DNA of 64,000 nucleotides. Source: Kroppenstedtia sanguinis (lineage in GTDB: Bacteria; Bacillota; Bacilli; Thermoactinomycetales; DSM-45169). A model generated the notes under the pieces. The model was not told the origin of the DNA. It saw only the letters and a program-made list of their open reading frames with translations, and did no database searches. A program made the translations under genes and the position numbers. Below are positions 40,937 through 49,806 of the stretch, one piece after another; the first letter of the stretch is position 1, and each line of letters starts with the position of its first letter. The stretch is from positions 1 through 64,000 of the forward strand of contig NZ_JBNPXF010000002.1 in NCBI RefSeq assembly GCF_050433445.1. Reading direction: 5' to 3'.

Positions 40937-42360
40937 TTGCGTCCCTCCCTGGCGGCTTTCAGTTCGGAGACGACGTCGGTAAGGAGGGCGGTGGCGCGTT
41001 CCAGTTTGCCAATGGCCTCCTCGGCAGAGTCGATGGGATCAGGAAGATCCTCATAGGCGGAAAGGGAGGCATCGGCGATGAGGCCGAGGTCGAGGGTGTC
41101 TCCCTTGGCACGGATCTCCTCCCGGGTGAAGCAGGACCAGCGCTCATCCGGCACCTGACTCCGATCGGTGGCGGTGTAAGCCTGGATGAAACCGTCAAAG
41201 TGAGCTTCGGTAAGGGGGTTGCGCTTGCCGAAGCTGGCCATATTGGTCCGAAGATCATAGAACCAGACCTTTTCCGTGTTGCCCGTATCGTTGGTGCCCC
41301 TCTCAAAGAAGAGGACGTTGGTCTTCACACCCTGGGCGTAGAAAATTCCCGTGGGCAGACGCAGGATGGTGTGCAAGTTGCATTTGTCCATCAGGTCAGC
41401 GCGGATACTTTTGCCGTCTCCGTCTTGAAAGAGGACGTTGTCGGGCAGGACGACAGCGGCACGGGCTTTTCCGTCCGCTTTCAGGGCCCGGTAGATATGT
41501 TGCAGAAAGTTGAGCTGTTTGTTGGTAGAGGGATAGGTGAAATCATCCCGGGTGGGCCGCTCCCCGCCCCGCTTGGTACCAAAGGGAGGGTTGGTCAGGA
41601 TGACGTCCATCTCCCCCATCTCTTTTCCCAGACTGGAGAGGGTGTCTCCGAGCTGGATCTTCCCTTCGATCCCATGCAGACGAGCGTTCATCAAGGCGAG
41701 GCGGTGGGTCTCCTGGACCAGTTCACAACCCGTGAAAGCCTCGTATTTCTGGAAGTCCCGCTGCTGTTGGGATTCCAGATCGAAGTATTGATCATACTTC
41801 TCCCTCAGATAATGATCCGCTGCGATCATAAATCCGAAAGTGCCGGCGGCGGGGTCGTTACACTTTTCTCCCGGTTGAGGGTCGATCAGCTTCACCATCA
41901 CATTGATGAGTGGCCGGGGGGTGAAGTATTGCCCCGCCCCGGACTTCTTCTCACTGGCGTTCTTCTCCAACAATCCCTCGTACAGGTTGCCCAAGCCTTC
42001 CTCCCGGGCGCTGTACCAATCCAGCCCATCGATGGAACGGATAATCTTCTCTAGATTCTTGGGTTCATCGATGTTGGTGGAAGCGTTGCCGTAGATTTGC
42101 CGCACCAGGGGATCTCTCCCCTGGGCGCCTAGATCCGTGAGCAGACGACGATAATGCTGATGCAACTCCTCCCCATGAAGAGAGGTAAGGCGATCCCAAC
42201 GGTATTCTTCAGGGATCGAGTCCTCCTCCTCCCGCTCCTTCATCATTTTGAGAAAAAGGATATAGGTGAGCTCTGTCACATACTGGTGATAGGTGATCCC
42301 GTCGTCCCGCAGGACATTACACAGGTTCCACAGCTTTTGTACGATTTCCTGGGTGTTCAT
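40933..42360 (-). CDS. hsdM: Type I restriction-modification DNA methyltransferase HsdM
   Basis: This 475-aa N6-adenine methyltransferase has an N-terminal helical domain (MNTQEIVQKLWNLCNVLRDDGI). The SAM-binding motif is in DPAAGTFGFMIAAD (about 168-181) and the catalytic motif is NPPFGTKRGGE (about 258). SGAGQYFTPRPLINVMV at about 140 is typical of the family. It methylates the recognition site chosen by HsdS and is part of the restriction complex with HsdR. Start ATG 42360 lies 21 bases after the hsdR stop codon. Confidence 0.95.
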   Translation of the reverse strand: MNTQEIVQKLWNLCNVLRDDGITYHQYVTELTYILFLKMMKEREEEDSIPEEYRWDRLTSLHGEELHQHYRRLLTDLGAQGRDPLVRQIYGNASTNIDEPKNLEKIIRSIDGLDWYSAREEGLGNLYEGLLEKNASEKKSGAGQYFTPRPLINVMVKLIDPQPGEKCNDPAAGTFGFMIAADHYLREKYDQYFDLESQQQRDFQKYEAFTGCELVQETHRLALMNARLHGIEGKIQLGDTLSSLGKEMGEMDVILTNPPFGTKRGGERPTRDDFTYPSTNKQLNFLQHIYRALKADGKARAAVVLPDNVLFQDGDGKSIRADLMDKCNLHTILRLPTGIFYAQGVKTNVLFFERGTNDTGNTEKVWFYDLRTNMASFGKRNPLTEAHFDGFIQAYTATDRSQVPDERWSCFTREEIRAKGDTLDLGLIADASLSAYEDLPDPIDSAEEAIGKLERATALLTDVVSELKAAREGRK

Positions 42361-42381
42361 CTCCGATGTTCTTCCTTTCTT

Positions 42382-45300
42382 TTAGGCAAAGAGATGTTGG
42401 TTGATCCGGTCGAGAATGGACTGGGCTTGTCCATGGAAAATTTTATCGATGCGGCGATAACCGCCCTGATCTTTGAAAGGATCTTCATTAAAAACCTGCT
42501 CCGCGTCGGTACCCAACACGCTCTCCTGCTTAAGGACCTTTTCAATCCGGTTCAACCAGTTTTTCTGAGGAGCCGTCCACTGTTGAGAACGGCGGAGCTT
42601 CTCCATGGCTCTCCGCACTCGTTCTTCATGGGAGACAAGGGGTTCCCTTAGCATACGTTGCCGGATGAAGCTGATAATGTCAGCGGCGATCTCTTCATTG
42701 GTCGCCTCAGCCCAGGCAGTTCGCAGTGTGGTTTCTCGATAGCCTGCCTTGGCCAGCTCCCGCTTCAGCTCCTTCAGGCTTTCCCGGGTCAAATCCGAGG
42801 GGCGTTGGCAGACCAGGCGCAGGGCAGGGAGCCGGTTTTCATTCTCCTGCAAAAACTGGCCAAAGGCTTCCAGGTAGTCTTGCGGCCGCTCGGCTTCCCC
42901 GTATCCCCGCTGATGGCTGAGTAATTCATCGGGATGATTGGAGATATATTTGCGCCGGGGTTGTGGTGTCCGCTGATCGAGGAAGGTGAGCAGGGGAGCT
43001 TCCTGCTCCAACTTCTCTGCCACTTCTTCCAGAGGAGTCTTGCGAATCCAATCTACCATCTCCTCCACAGTGCGCCCGCAGTGATTCTGAAATTCTTGTC
43101 GTTCTTGCTCCTGAAAGAAACGCTGTTTTCGGTTCAATTTCCCCAGCAGTGTATTACGATACCGTTTTTGCACGGATTTGTCATCCACTTCCCGCATCTC
43201 CGCCACCAGCTGAGTGAAGGAGACCTGGGGGTGGACGGTGGCCGGTTTCATGCGGGTGAAGGGTTCCAACGCCTCATAAAGGCGAACCGGGTCGAAGATC
43301 TCAAAGTACTCTTTGCCCACCCGCTCGCAAGGCCGGGTGGCTCGGCCCAGCATCTGTTCGTAGAGCACCCGGGACTTGATCCGGCGCAGAAAGACTAGAG
43401 TGCAGATCTCAGGGACATCGATCCCCGTCGTCAGCAGATCCACCGTCACCGCCACCTTGGGGTAGGCTTCGTTTTTGAAACGGCGGATCGCTTCCAGGGA
43501 ATCATGGACGGAGCTGGTGATCTTCAGCACCGCCCGTTCCTCTTCTTCCTGCCACTCCCATAGCTTTTTCCTCAGGATCTCTGTCACCATGTCAGCGTGC
43601 TTGTCACTGGCGGCAAAGATGAGGGCTTTCTTGCCGTTTTCCAGGTCCAGGTGTTGGGCCACTTCATCCAGGACCGTCTCATTGAAGGAACGGGTGATGA
43701 CCGCTTTGTTGAATTGATCCACCTCGATGCTGACTTCGTCTTCCAAGCGGTCGATCCGCTCCACCTTTTGCTGATCCTCATCATAGACTTCGACGGACTC
43801 CCCCACCTGCCAGCGGATGCCCTCCTGGGCCAAGCGGGTGGTCAACTGGTGTGGCGGGGTATGGTCGATCAGATAGCCGTCCACCACCGCTTCCCGGTAG
43901 GTGTAGTTGTAAATGGGGTCACCGAAGATCTCCCGCGTATGTAGGGCCGGGGTGGCGGTCAATCCGATCTTGATCGCATCGAAGTAATCCAGGACCCTTC
44001 GATACTGGCTGATATATTCCTTCTGATCCCGGAAAAGGAGCTCCACCTCTCCCATCTCCTTGTCTAGCTTGTAGCCCCGGTGGGCCTCGTCTACGATAAT
44101 GCAGTCATAGAGGCCGACAGAGGGGATCCCAGTCTCCCCTCCATTCTTGAACAGGCGGCTCACCATTCCCTGCACCGTCTGGATATGGACTTTCGTTTCA
44201 GGCTGGGGGACCTTCTCCTTTAACCCTTGCAACTCGAAAATCTGGGCAAAGGTTCGATAGTTTTCCAGAGGCGATTCTTTAAATGCATCCTCCGCCTGCT
44301 GCCCGAGGGCGGTCCGGTCGACGAGGAACAGGATGCGGCGGCAAGCTTTGCTCTTGATGAGCCGATAGATCAACCCGATGGCGGTGCGGGTCTTCCCTGT
44401 CCCGGTAGCCATGGCCACCAACAGCTCCCGCTTCCCCTCTCGGATGCCTCGTTCCACTGCCTGAATCCCCTGTTCCTGATAGGGACGGAGACCCAGGTAG
44501 CTGAATTCCTCCTCCTCCAGTCGTTTCAGGGCCTGCTCCTCATCCTGGGACAGCTTCTCCTGCAGGTCCTCTGGAGAAAACCAGGCGGGCAAGGCACGGC
44601 CCCGGTTTTGCCGACTGCGTAGATCCTGATACCAGATCCCCGATTGTTCCTCCACCTGCTGAAAGTAGTCCCGTCCGTTGGTGGCAAAGACGAAGGGAAC
44701 CCGGTAGTCCCCCCAGCGCTGAATCTCTTCTTCTCCCTCTGAGATTTCCACGTGGCGAGCATATTCTTTGGCCTGCTCCAGATCCGAGGGAATGCTTTTG
44801 CTGATCTTCTTCGCCTCCACCAAGCCCACCAGTCTCAATCCGACAAACAAAGCATAATCCGCCGGGCCACAAGCTGTCGGCCATTCAGCGATCGCCTGGT
44901 TCTTTCCTTTTTCCGGCCGAGCCCCCTTGGCATAGCGGAGACGGCGGGAATCGGCGACCCAACCGGCCAGGGTCAGCTGTTCGTCGATGATGCGGCGGGT
45001 CTCTTCCTCGGTCAGATCCAGCCGGTCAGCGGCGCGGCGGGCTTGTGCCCGGCGATTGAGCATCTCTCCGTGACTCAGAGTGTTCAAACGCATCCGTTCC
45101 AGTTCCGCCGCCAGCTTCTGTTCCAGTTCCTGTTCCCGCTGTGCTTGTTCTTTCCGGTATTTTTCTTCGATTTCCCGGCGAATCTCCTCCGGTTCCGGCC
45201 GTGGTTGAGGCTCCTGGTAAGGTTCCGGCTGGAAATCCCAATCACCATAGGTTTGCATAAACCAGACAGACAGCTTGTAAGCGATCTGAAGAAGGCTCTT

Positions 45301-45624
45301 CGCCTCCTGCGTCGTTCCGATCCCCTCGTGAACTGCATCGTTTCCCTTTTGGCGTAGAGAGTGGAACATGCCGATCACTTCCCGGGGCAGGTCGGCTTCC
45401 CGTCCTAGCACCCGCAACCGGTCATTCTGGTTATGGGGTTCCATGGTGACGGGCTTCTCCTCCGCATAGATGATTCTCGCCATTCTCTCCCCGAAAAGGC
45501 GGAGTTTAAAGAGTGTTGTATTGGGATCGGGGTGCAGATTGCGTTCTCCCGCCTCCCCTAGGTCCGCCAACAGAGGCCATCGTTCTGTTAAAAACGAAAA
45601 ATTACTCCCCTCCAAAGCCTCCAC
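42382..45624 (-). CDS. hsdR: Type I restriction endonuclease subunit HsdR
   Basis: This 1080-aa motor and nuclease subunit is of the EcoEI-like group. The N-terminus (residues 1-130) resembles a DUF4145-like domain, followed by a Glu/Arg-rich coiled coil (about 140-185). The nuclease core has a D-x-n-E-A-K pattern, in PADYALFVGLRLVGLVEAKKI at about 255. The helicase has Walker A MATGTGKTRTAIGLI (about 408), DEAH in IIVDEAHRGY (about 515), GLTATP, and motif VI QMLGRATRP (about 766). The C-terminal EcoEI_R_C-like domain closes the protein. It is first in the operon, start ATG 45624 (MEALEGSN). Confidence 0.95.
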   Translation of the reverse strand: MEALEGSNFSFLTERWPLLADLGEAGERNLHPDPNTTLFKLRLFGERMARIIYAEEKPVTMEPHNQNDRLRVLGREADLPREVIGMFHSLRQKGNDAVHEGIGTTQEAKSLLQIAYKLSVWFMQTYGDWDFQPEPYQEPQPRPEPEEIRREIEEKYRKEQAQREQELEQKLAAELERMRLNTLSHGEMLNRRAQARRAADRLDLTEEETRRIIDEQLTLAGWVADSRRLRYAKGARPEKGKNQAIAEWPTACGPADYALFVGLRLVGLVEAKKISKSIPSDLEQAKEYARHVEISEGEEEIQRWGDYRVPFVFATNGRDYFQQVEEQSGIWYQDLRSRQNRGRALPAWFSPEDLQEKLSQDEEQALKRLEEEEFSYLGLRPYQEQGIQAVERGIREGKRELLVAMATGTGKTRTAIGLIYRLIKSKACRRILFLVDRTALGQQAEDAFKESPLENYRTFAQIFELQGLKEKVPQPETKVHIQTVQGMVSRLFKNGGETGIPSVGLYDCIIVDEAHRGYKLDKEMGEVELLFRDQKEYISQYRRVLDYFDAIKIGLTATPALHTREIFGDPIYNYTYREAVVDGYLIDHTPPHQLTTRLAQEGIRWQVGESVEVYDEDQQKVERIDRLEDEVSIEVDQFNKAVITRSFNETVLDEVAQHLDLENGKKALIFAASDKHADMVTEILRKKLWEWQEEEERAVLKITSSVHDSLEAIRRFKNEAYPKVAVTVDLLTTGIDVPEICTLVFLRRIKSRVLYEQMLGRATRPCERVGKEYFEIFDPVRLYEALEPFTRMKPATVHPQVSFTQLVAEMREVDDKSVQKRYRNTLLGKLNRKQRFFQEQERQEFQNHCGRTVEEMVDWIRKTPLEEVAEKLEQEAPLLTFLDQRTPQPRRKYISNHPDELLSHQRGYGEAERPQDYLEAFGQFLQENENRLPALRLVCQRPSDLTRESLKELKRELAKAGYRETTLRTAWAEATNEEIAADIISFIRQRMLREPLVSHEERVRRAMEKLRRSQQWTAPQKNWLNRIEKVLKQESVLGTDAEQVFNEDPFKDQGGYRRIDKIFHGQAQSILDRINQHLFA

Positions 45625-45709
45625 TCCTTCTTTTTAAGAAAAAAATGATACTTCCAGTATAGCACGGCTTGGAAATATTTTTGGAGGAAGATGATAAATT
45701 ACACGAACC

Positions 45710-45969
45710 CAGGGCTGTTGATTAACCCTAAAGTGGATGCCGGGAACGAAACGATCCTTTTCGTTCTTCCCATTGTCTCCATCGTAAAATATGGCTTGAG
45801 GGGACGGGGAGGGTGGGACGGCTAAGATCTCTTGCAAAAAACGCATAGCGAGACTCGGGAGCGGAAAGCGACCCTGGCGAGACTTGTGCCCTATGGGTGC
45901 AAAGACTCTTCACCGTCCCACCATCCCGACCTGATTTCCTGCCTAAAATATGGCTAAACAACACGCCTG
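45710..45969 (+). mobile_element. MITE-like element, long form, perfect 9-bp target duplication
   Basis: Left end CAGGGCTGTTGATTAACC, right end GGCTAAACAACACGCCTG, 260 bp. The flanks ACACGAACC at 45701-45709 and 45970-45978 are identical. It carries the optional segment with the two AGCGAGAC motifs (45847-45900). This is the best-preserved long copy. From 45979 to 46274 no gene is seen. Confidence 0.88.
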
Positions 45970-46274
45970 ACACGAACCAACTCCCATCCCGACCCACCCC
46001 ATTACTCTCTTCCAGGTGCCTTGGTATGAATGGTCACTTTGGCCCACTGTATTTCCATTTTCAAGTTCACTTGAGAAACCAGAAATTCCAGGAAAATAAG
46101 ACATCTACATCCAACGACGTATCTGAACGGATAAAATAGTTCCTTTTAAGTATTGTTAATAAAGGAAATATTATCTAATATTTATACAGAATTTCAGAAA
46201 AGAGGTGGTATTTAGAAATACGGGACTGTCCTGGTTTTATCTTCCCCTTCCCAACAGTAAAAGGAGTGAAAAAC

Positions 46275-47351
46275 ATGAAAAGAGTGTCCAAGGTATTCGT
46301 GGGTCTGGCATTGATTTTGGGGCTTTCCTTCGCAGGGATGACGGAGGGACTGGTCCCCCAAGCTTCTGCCGCCTGCACCTTTATCAAACCGGCTGATGGA
46401 ACGTATACCTCTGGGTTCCGCCCACCTGGTCGACCCAACCACCACGGGGTCGACATCGCCAAGAGCGGAACGGTTCCCATCAAGGCAGCCGCTGCGGGAA
46501 CTGTCTCCAAATCCTATTATTCCAGCTCCTATGGAGAGGTCGTATTCATCAAGCACAAAATCAACGGAGTGAACTACGAGACGGTGTATGCCCATATGCG
46601 TTCCGGCTCTCGCACGGTCAAGGTGGGAAACAAAGTGACCCAAGGACAGCGCCTCGGTTACATGGGGAGCACCGGTGATTCCACAGGCCAACACCTGCAC
46701 TTTGAAATCCACAAGCCCGAATGGACAAGCTCCAAGAAACATGCCGTCAACCCGATGAATTATCTGAACTGTAAAAACCCCCCGAAAACAGGGGACACGG
46801 AGAACTTCAACATCGGGCACTACACTGTGAAAAAGCAGTTCACCGTTCCGGCGGGGTCCACCATCACGGTGAAACCGAGTTCGATCTCCCAAAATCCCCA
46901 TAGCATCAAAGTCCGGCTCACCAACACCAAGACCGGAAACTATGTGGAAGAGACCGTTCCCAAACAAGACGGTAAGTTTACCAACATGAAGGCGGGAACC
47001 TTCAAGATCACTCTTTACCAAATGAAAAAAGGTGCCGTATCCGGCAAAGTGTCCGTTAAAACCTCCAAAGACTCTCACTCGGAAAACTTCAAGACATCGA
47101 CAAGCTCCACCATGAAAAAGCAGTTCACCGTTGGAGCCGGAAAGTCGATTACGGTGAAACCCGGTTCCGTCTCGCAAAAATCCTACAGTATCAAGATCCG
47201 GCTGACCAATGTAAAAACCGGAAATTACACTGAAGAGACCGTTCCCAAACAGGACGGCAAGTTCACCAATATGAAGGGCGGAACCTATAAGGTGACTCTC
47301 TATCAAATGAACAGCGGACCCGTTTCCGGAAAAGTAACCGTTACAAAATAG
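46275..47351 (+). CDS. Secreted M23 (LytM) endopeptidase with two C-terminal repeats
   Basis: This 358-aa product has a Sec signal peptide (RVSKVFVGLALILGLSFAG, cleavage after about residue 33, QASAA). The LytM domain spans about 34-165, with zinc ligands in HHGVDI (about 57) and GQHLHFEIH (about 137). Two copies of a module of about 80 residues follow (about 180-262 and 276-355), each with KKQFTV-A-G-ITVKP, TNxKTGNYxEETVPKQDGKFTNMK and TLYQM. The repeats probably bind cell wall or the cell surface. The enzyme would cut peptidoglycan cross-links outside the membrane. Start ATG 46275 behind AAGGAG; an in-frame GTG at 46266 is less likely. A terminator follows. Confidence 0.9.
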   Translation: MKRVSKVFVGLALILGLSFAGMTEGLVPQASAACTFIKPADGTYTSGFRPPGRPNHHGVDIAKSGTVPIKAAAAGTVSKSYYSSSYGEVVFIKHKINGVNYETVYAHMRSGSRTVKVGNKVTQGQRLGYMGSTGDSTGQHLHFEIHKPEWTSSKKHAVNPMNYLNCKNPPKTGDTENFNIGHYTVKKQFTVPAGSTITVKPSSISQNPHSIKVRLTNTKTGNYVEETVPKQDGKFTNMKAGTFKITLYQMKKGAVSGKVSVKTSKDSHSENFKTSTSSTMKKQFTVGAGKSITVKPGSVSQKSYSIKIRLTNVKTGNYTEETVPKQDGKFTNMKGGTYKVTLYQMNSGPVSGKVTVTK

Positions 47352-47364
47352 ACGGATTTACGGG

Positions 47365-47415
47365 AAAAGGTCGCCTCAGTCCCCATCAAACTAAAGGGAT
47401 CGAGGCGACCTTTTT
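47365..47415 (+). terminator. Rho-independent terminator
   Basis: AAAAGGTCGCCTC (47365-47377) pairs with GAGGCGACCTTTT (47402-47414), followed by T. It lies directly after the LytM gene. Confidence 0.8.
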
Positions 47416-47477
47416 ACAATATGACCATAGGGCCGGCCCTCACGCCATTCCATCCAACATAAGAAAAGGGATGAAAT

Positions 47478-47681
47478 CAGAGCTGTTGATGAACCATAAA
47501 ATAGATGATGGAAACGAAACGATCCTTTCGCTCTTCCATTGCCCCCCTATCACAAAACATCGCTTGAGGGGACAGGGAGGGTGGGACGGCGACGATCTCT
47601 TGCAAAGAGCGCAACGACGAATCAAAGCCCCACCATCCCGATCCAATTCCCCTCCCAAAATATGGTTAATCAACACGCCTG
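47478..47681 (+). mobile_element. MITE-like element, short form
   Basis: Left end CAGAGCTGTTGATGAACC, right end GGTTAATCAACACGCCTG. The flanks GGATGAAAT (47469-47477) and GGGTGAAAC (47682-47690) match at 7 of 9 positions, both differences being transitions. Confidence 0.78.
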
Positions 47682-47770
47682 GGGTGAAACAGTTTTTCCA
47701 TCCCTCCCCACCAATGCTTACAAATTTGTCTTTGGCATATCTGTCCGGCTACTGTTCAAAGCTCCAGCCG

Positions 47771-48295
47771 TCAGTATTTCATCGACAGAGCCTTCTTGGC
47801 CCGCATCAGGTCTCCTGCCAGCAATTGATGCAGGTCGTGGGCAGGGTACATCCCCCTTCGGTACATAAAGCTGAACACCAGATAGTGCATCTGAACGGCG
47901 GACACCATCTGCTTCAACAACACCTCATGAACGACGGGGGTGGTCGTCTCCGTCAAGGCGACGGCGTAGTTGCGGACTGCGGATTTGGCCCATCCCAGGA
48001 TTTGTCCGGCGTAGTAGCCCGTCTCATCGCCCCGTTTCATGGAGATGTCGGGATCGGGATCCGAATTCCGTTGCTGAGCCACCTGGGGGGCGGCGGGATA
48101 AAAAGCCATCAGCTCTTTCAGATTGGCGGTCAATCCCTGGATAAAAACCATGTAAATCTTCTTCAGTTCCTCATCCATCACCTTGGGGTAAGTTTTTTTC
48201 AGTCTCATCAAGCCACCGGACTGAAACGCCACCAATTCATGCAGTTCCAACGTTTCATGCCAGGCCAGCCGTGGTTTGGGGTGAAAATCCTCCAT
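47771..48295 (-). CDS. Spore coat protein, CotF family
   Basis: This 174-aa protein starts at ATG 48295 behind AAAGGAGG. The pattern WHETLELHELVAFQSGGLMRLKK, then LGWAKSAVRNYAVALTETTTPVVHEVLLKQMVSAVQMH and the C-terminal GMYPAHDLHQLLAGDLMRAKKAL is the CotF-type ferritin-like coat domain. It supports a spore-forming host. Expression in the mother cell late in sporulation is expected from the family; no sigma-K promoter was identified. Confidence 0.85.
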   Translation of the reverse strand: MEDFHPKPRLAWHETLELHELVAFQSGGLMRLKKTYPKVMDEELKKIYMVFIQGLTANLKELMAFYPAAPQVAQQRNSDPDPDISMKRGDETGYYAGQILGWAKSAVRNYAVALTETTTPVVHEVLLKQMVSAVQMHYLVFSFMYRRGMYPAHDLHQLLAGDLMRAKKALSMKY

Positions 48296-48367
48296 CACTT
48301 TTCCTCCTTTGTCAATACTGTCCACTTCAGCCTATGGGTAAAGAACCCAAACGGTTCCAAAAAAAAA

Positions 48368-48392
48368 CGCCCAGGAGTCATGTTCCTGGGCG
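48368..48392 (-). terminator. Terminator hairpin
   Basis: CGCCCAGGA (48368-48376) and TCCTGGGCG (48384-48392). On the minus strand it is followed by a T-run (A-run at 48358-48367). It overlaps the stop codon of the small membrane gene at 48378. Confidence 0.8.
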
Positions 48393-48605
48393 AACTCTTC
48401 TCTTCCTATTTTTTTTTACCTTCCGGCTAAAGTCGATAAATTGAGCAAAAAAGAGTGCGAGAATGGTCCATAATAACAATTCCGGAAGATCTCTCTCCTG
48501 GAGAATGATCCACAGCGAAACGATGGCCAGGATCGCCATTCGTACCCCCACTAGGCAGAGAATCACCTGGTGGGGAAGGCTCCCGGATCGCCACAGCTTC
48601 TCCAT
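48378..48605 (-). CDS. Small membrane protein of unknown function
   Basis: This 75-aa product has two predicted membrane segments (about 14-34, VILCLVGVRMAILAIVSLWII, and 41-57) and a basic C-terminus (KVKKNRKRRVRPGT). The start ATG 48605 follows GGGGGGAAAAAG; the frame extends to 48644 without a better site. No family is recognised. The terminator overlapping its stop codon supports real transcription on this strand. Confidence 0.55.
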   Translation of the reverse strand: MEKLWRSGSLPHQVILCLVGVRMAILAIVSLWIILQERDLPELLLWTILALFFAQFIDFSRKVKKNRKRRVRPGT

Positions 48606-48785
48606 CTTTTTCCCCCCAATTGGAAACAGAGGCCAACGCCTCATCCCCTATTCTTCCTCTCTTTCGACAAAAGCGCAATACGTCTTACATCGTTATATTA
48701 TGACGACCTCGGAACTAGAGATCGGACCCGAGCCATACAACGAAGGACGGAGGCTCCGCTGTCCAGTGCGGAGAAGCCATCACTC

Positions 48786-48946
48786 CTAGTGCCCCCTCAG
48801 AGAACATTGTGTGGAAAATCACAGAAAGGTAAGGAGGGTGGGGAGGCGAAGAGCCTTTGCGCTCTTTGCAAGAGATCGGAGCCGCCCCACCCTCCTGCCT
48901 CCGCCTTGCTGAAAAACAAGATCAAAATTGCCTGAAGGGGCACTAG
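48786..48946. mobile_element. Second MITE-like element with different ends but a shared core
   Basis: CTAGTGCCCCCTCAG (48786-48800) and CTGAAGGGGCACTAG (48932-48946) are inverted repeats with 14 of 15 matches. CACTC occurs directly on both sides (48781-48785, 48947-48951), a possible 5-bp target duplication. The interior (48833-48895) has the same fold-back core as the larger family: GGAGGGTGGGGAGGC, GCAAGAGATCGGAGCC and CCCCACCCTCC. Confidence 0.6.
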
Positions 48947-48992
48947 CACTCCAAAGAAAGTTCATAGGCCCCTTTCACTTCCCCAAATAATC

Positions 48993-49030
48993 AATCGCCT
49001 CCGATGATGTTTTGATCACCGGAGACGATT
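48993..49030 (-). terminator. Hairpin after the small membrane gene
   Basis: AATCGCCTCCG and CGGAGACGATT form a stem of 11 bp with one mismatch. There is no clear T-run, so a terminator role for the minus-strand gene ending at 49085 is only likely. Confidence 0.4.
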
Positions 49031-49084
49031 CTGATTCATGGGACTTTAGAGATCGTTGCAGTCTTTTGTTGCAAAGAATCGACT

Positions 49085-49315
49085 TTAACTCTTGTTATTA
49101 GACTCCTTCTGTTCTGCCTTTTGGATGTTTTTTATCTGAGTAACCCATAACAGACTGATAAACATATAGCAAATCCCAACAATCGCCAAATTGGTACCGA
49201 TATTTTCCCATAAAGGCTTGGATAAAACAAAATGTTCCCAAAGGGAATACATCGAAAAAAACAGGTAAGGCATAACTATATGAGTCATCGTAAATAGGGT
49301 TTTATTGAGATTCAT
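49085..49315 (-). CDS. Small membrane protein of unknown function
   Basis: This 76-aa product has two membrane segments (about 10-28 and 39-57) and a Lys/Glu/Asn-rich tail. Its DNA is clearly AT-richer than its neighbours, which suggests recent acquisition or low expression. The sequence before ATG 49315 on the minus strand contains AAGGA (AAGAGGAAGGACTAAACT). No family is recognised. From 49316 to 49509 nothing coding is seen. Confidence 0.6.
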   Translation of the reverse strand: MNLNKTLFTMTHIVMPYLFFSMYSLWEHFVLSKPLWENIGTNLAIVGICYMFISLLWVTQIKNIQKAEQKESNNKS

Positions 49316-49509
49316 AGTTTAGTCCTTCCTCTTCTTTTTGTCAGCTACATTTGCCACCATAATAAATTAAAGTTGCCGTGTGTCCTACTACAGCATTTGA
49401 ACCTACACCTCACCTGACCAACCATTTAGCTGCTTCCTGTAAGCTTTTTTCTTAAGAGAGAGATCCCCATAAGTGTCCCTCCTTCTCCTTTCGGGTATAG
49501 TAAAAGATA

Positions 49510-49768
49510 CAGGCATGTTGATTAACCATATTTTAGGCAAAAAATAAGGTCGGGAGTGTGGGACGGTGAAGAGCCTTTGCACCCATAGGGCACAAGTCTC
49601 GCCAGGGTCGCTTTCCGCTCCCGGGTCTCGCTATGCGCTCTTTGCAAGAGATCGGAGCCGTCCCACCCTCCCCGTCCCCTCAAGCGATGTTTTGTGATAG
49701 GGGGCAATGGAAGAGCGAAAGGATCGTTTCGTTTCCATCATCTATTTTATGGTTCATCAACCGCCCTG
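49510..49768 (-). mobile_element. MITE-like element, long form
   Basis: Left end CAGGCATGTTGATTAACC, right end GGTTCATCAACCGCCCTG, 259 bp, with the optional segment at about 49580-49640. The flanks TAAAAGATA (49501-49509) and TAATAGATA (49769-49777) match at 8 of 9 positions. Confidence 0.82.
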
Positions 49769-49806
49769 TAATAGATAGACTTTTCAAAAGAAATGGAGGG
49801 AGTTGT

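Noticed and set aside
40810..42054. 414-codon plus-strand open frame opposite hsdM and hsdS
   Set aside because: It is antisense to two certain genes, has no ribosome binding site, and its composition follows the codon use of the opposite strand.
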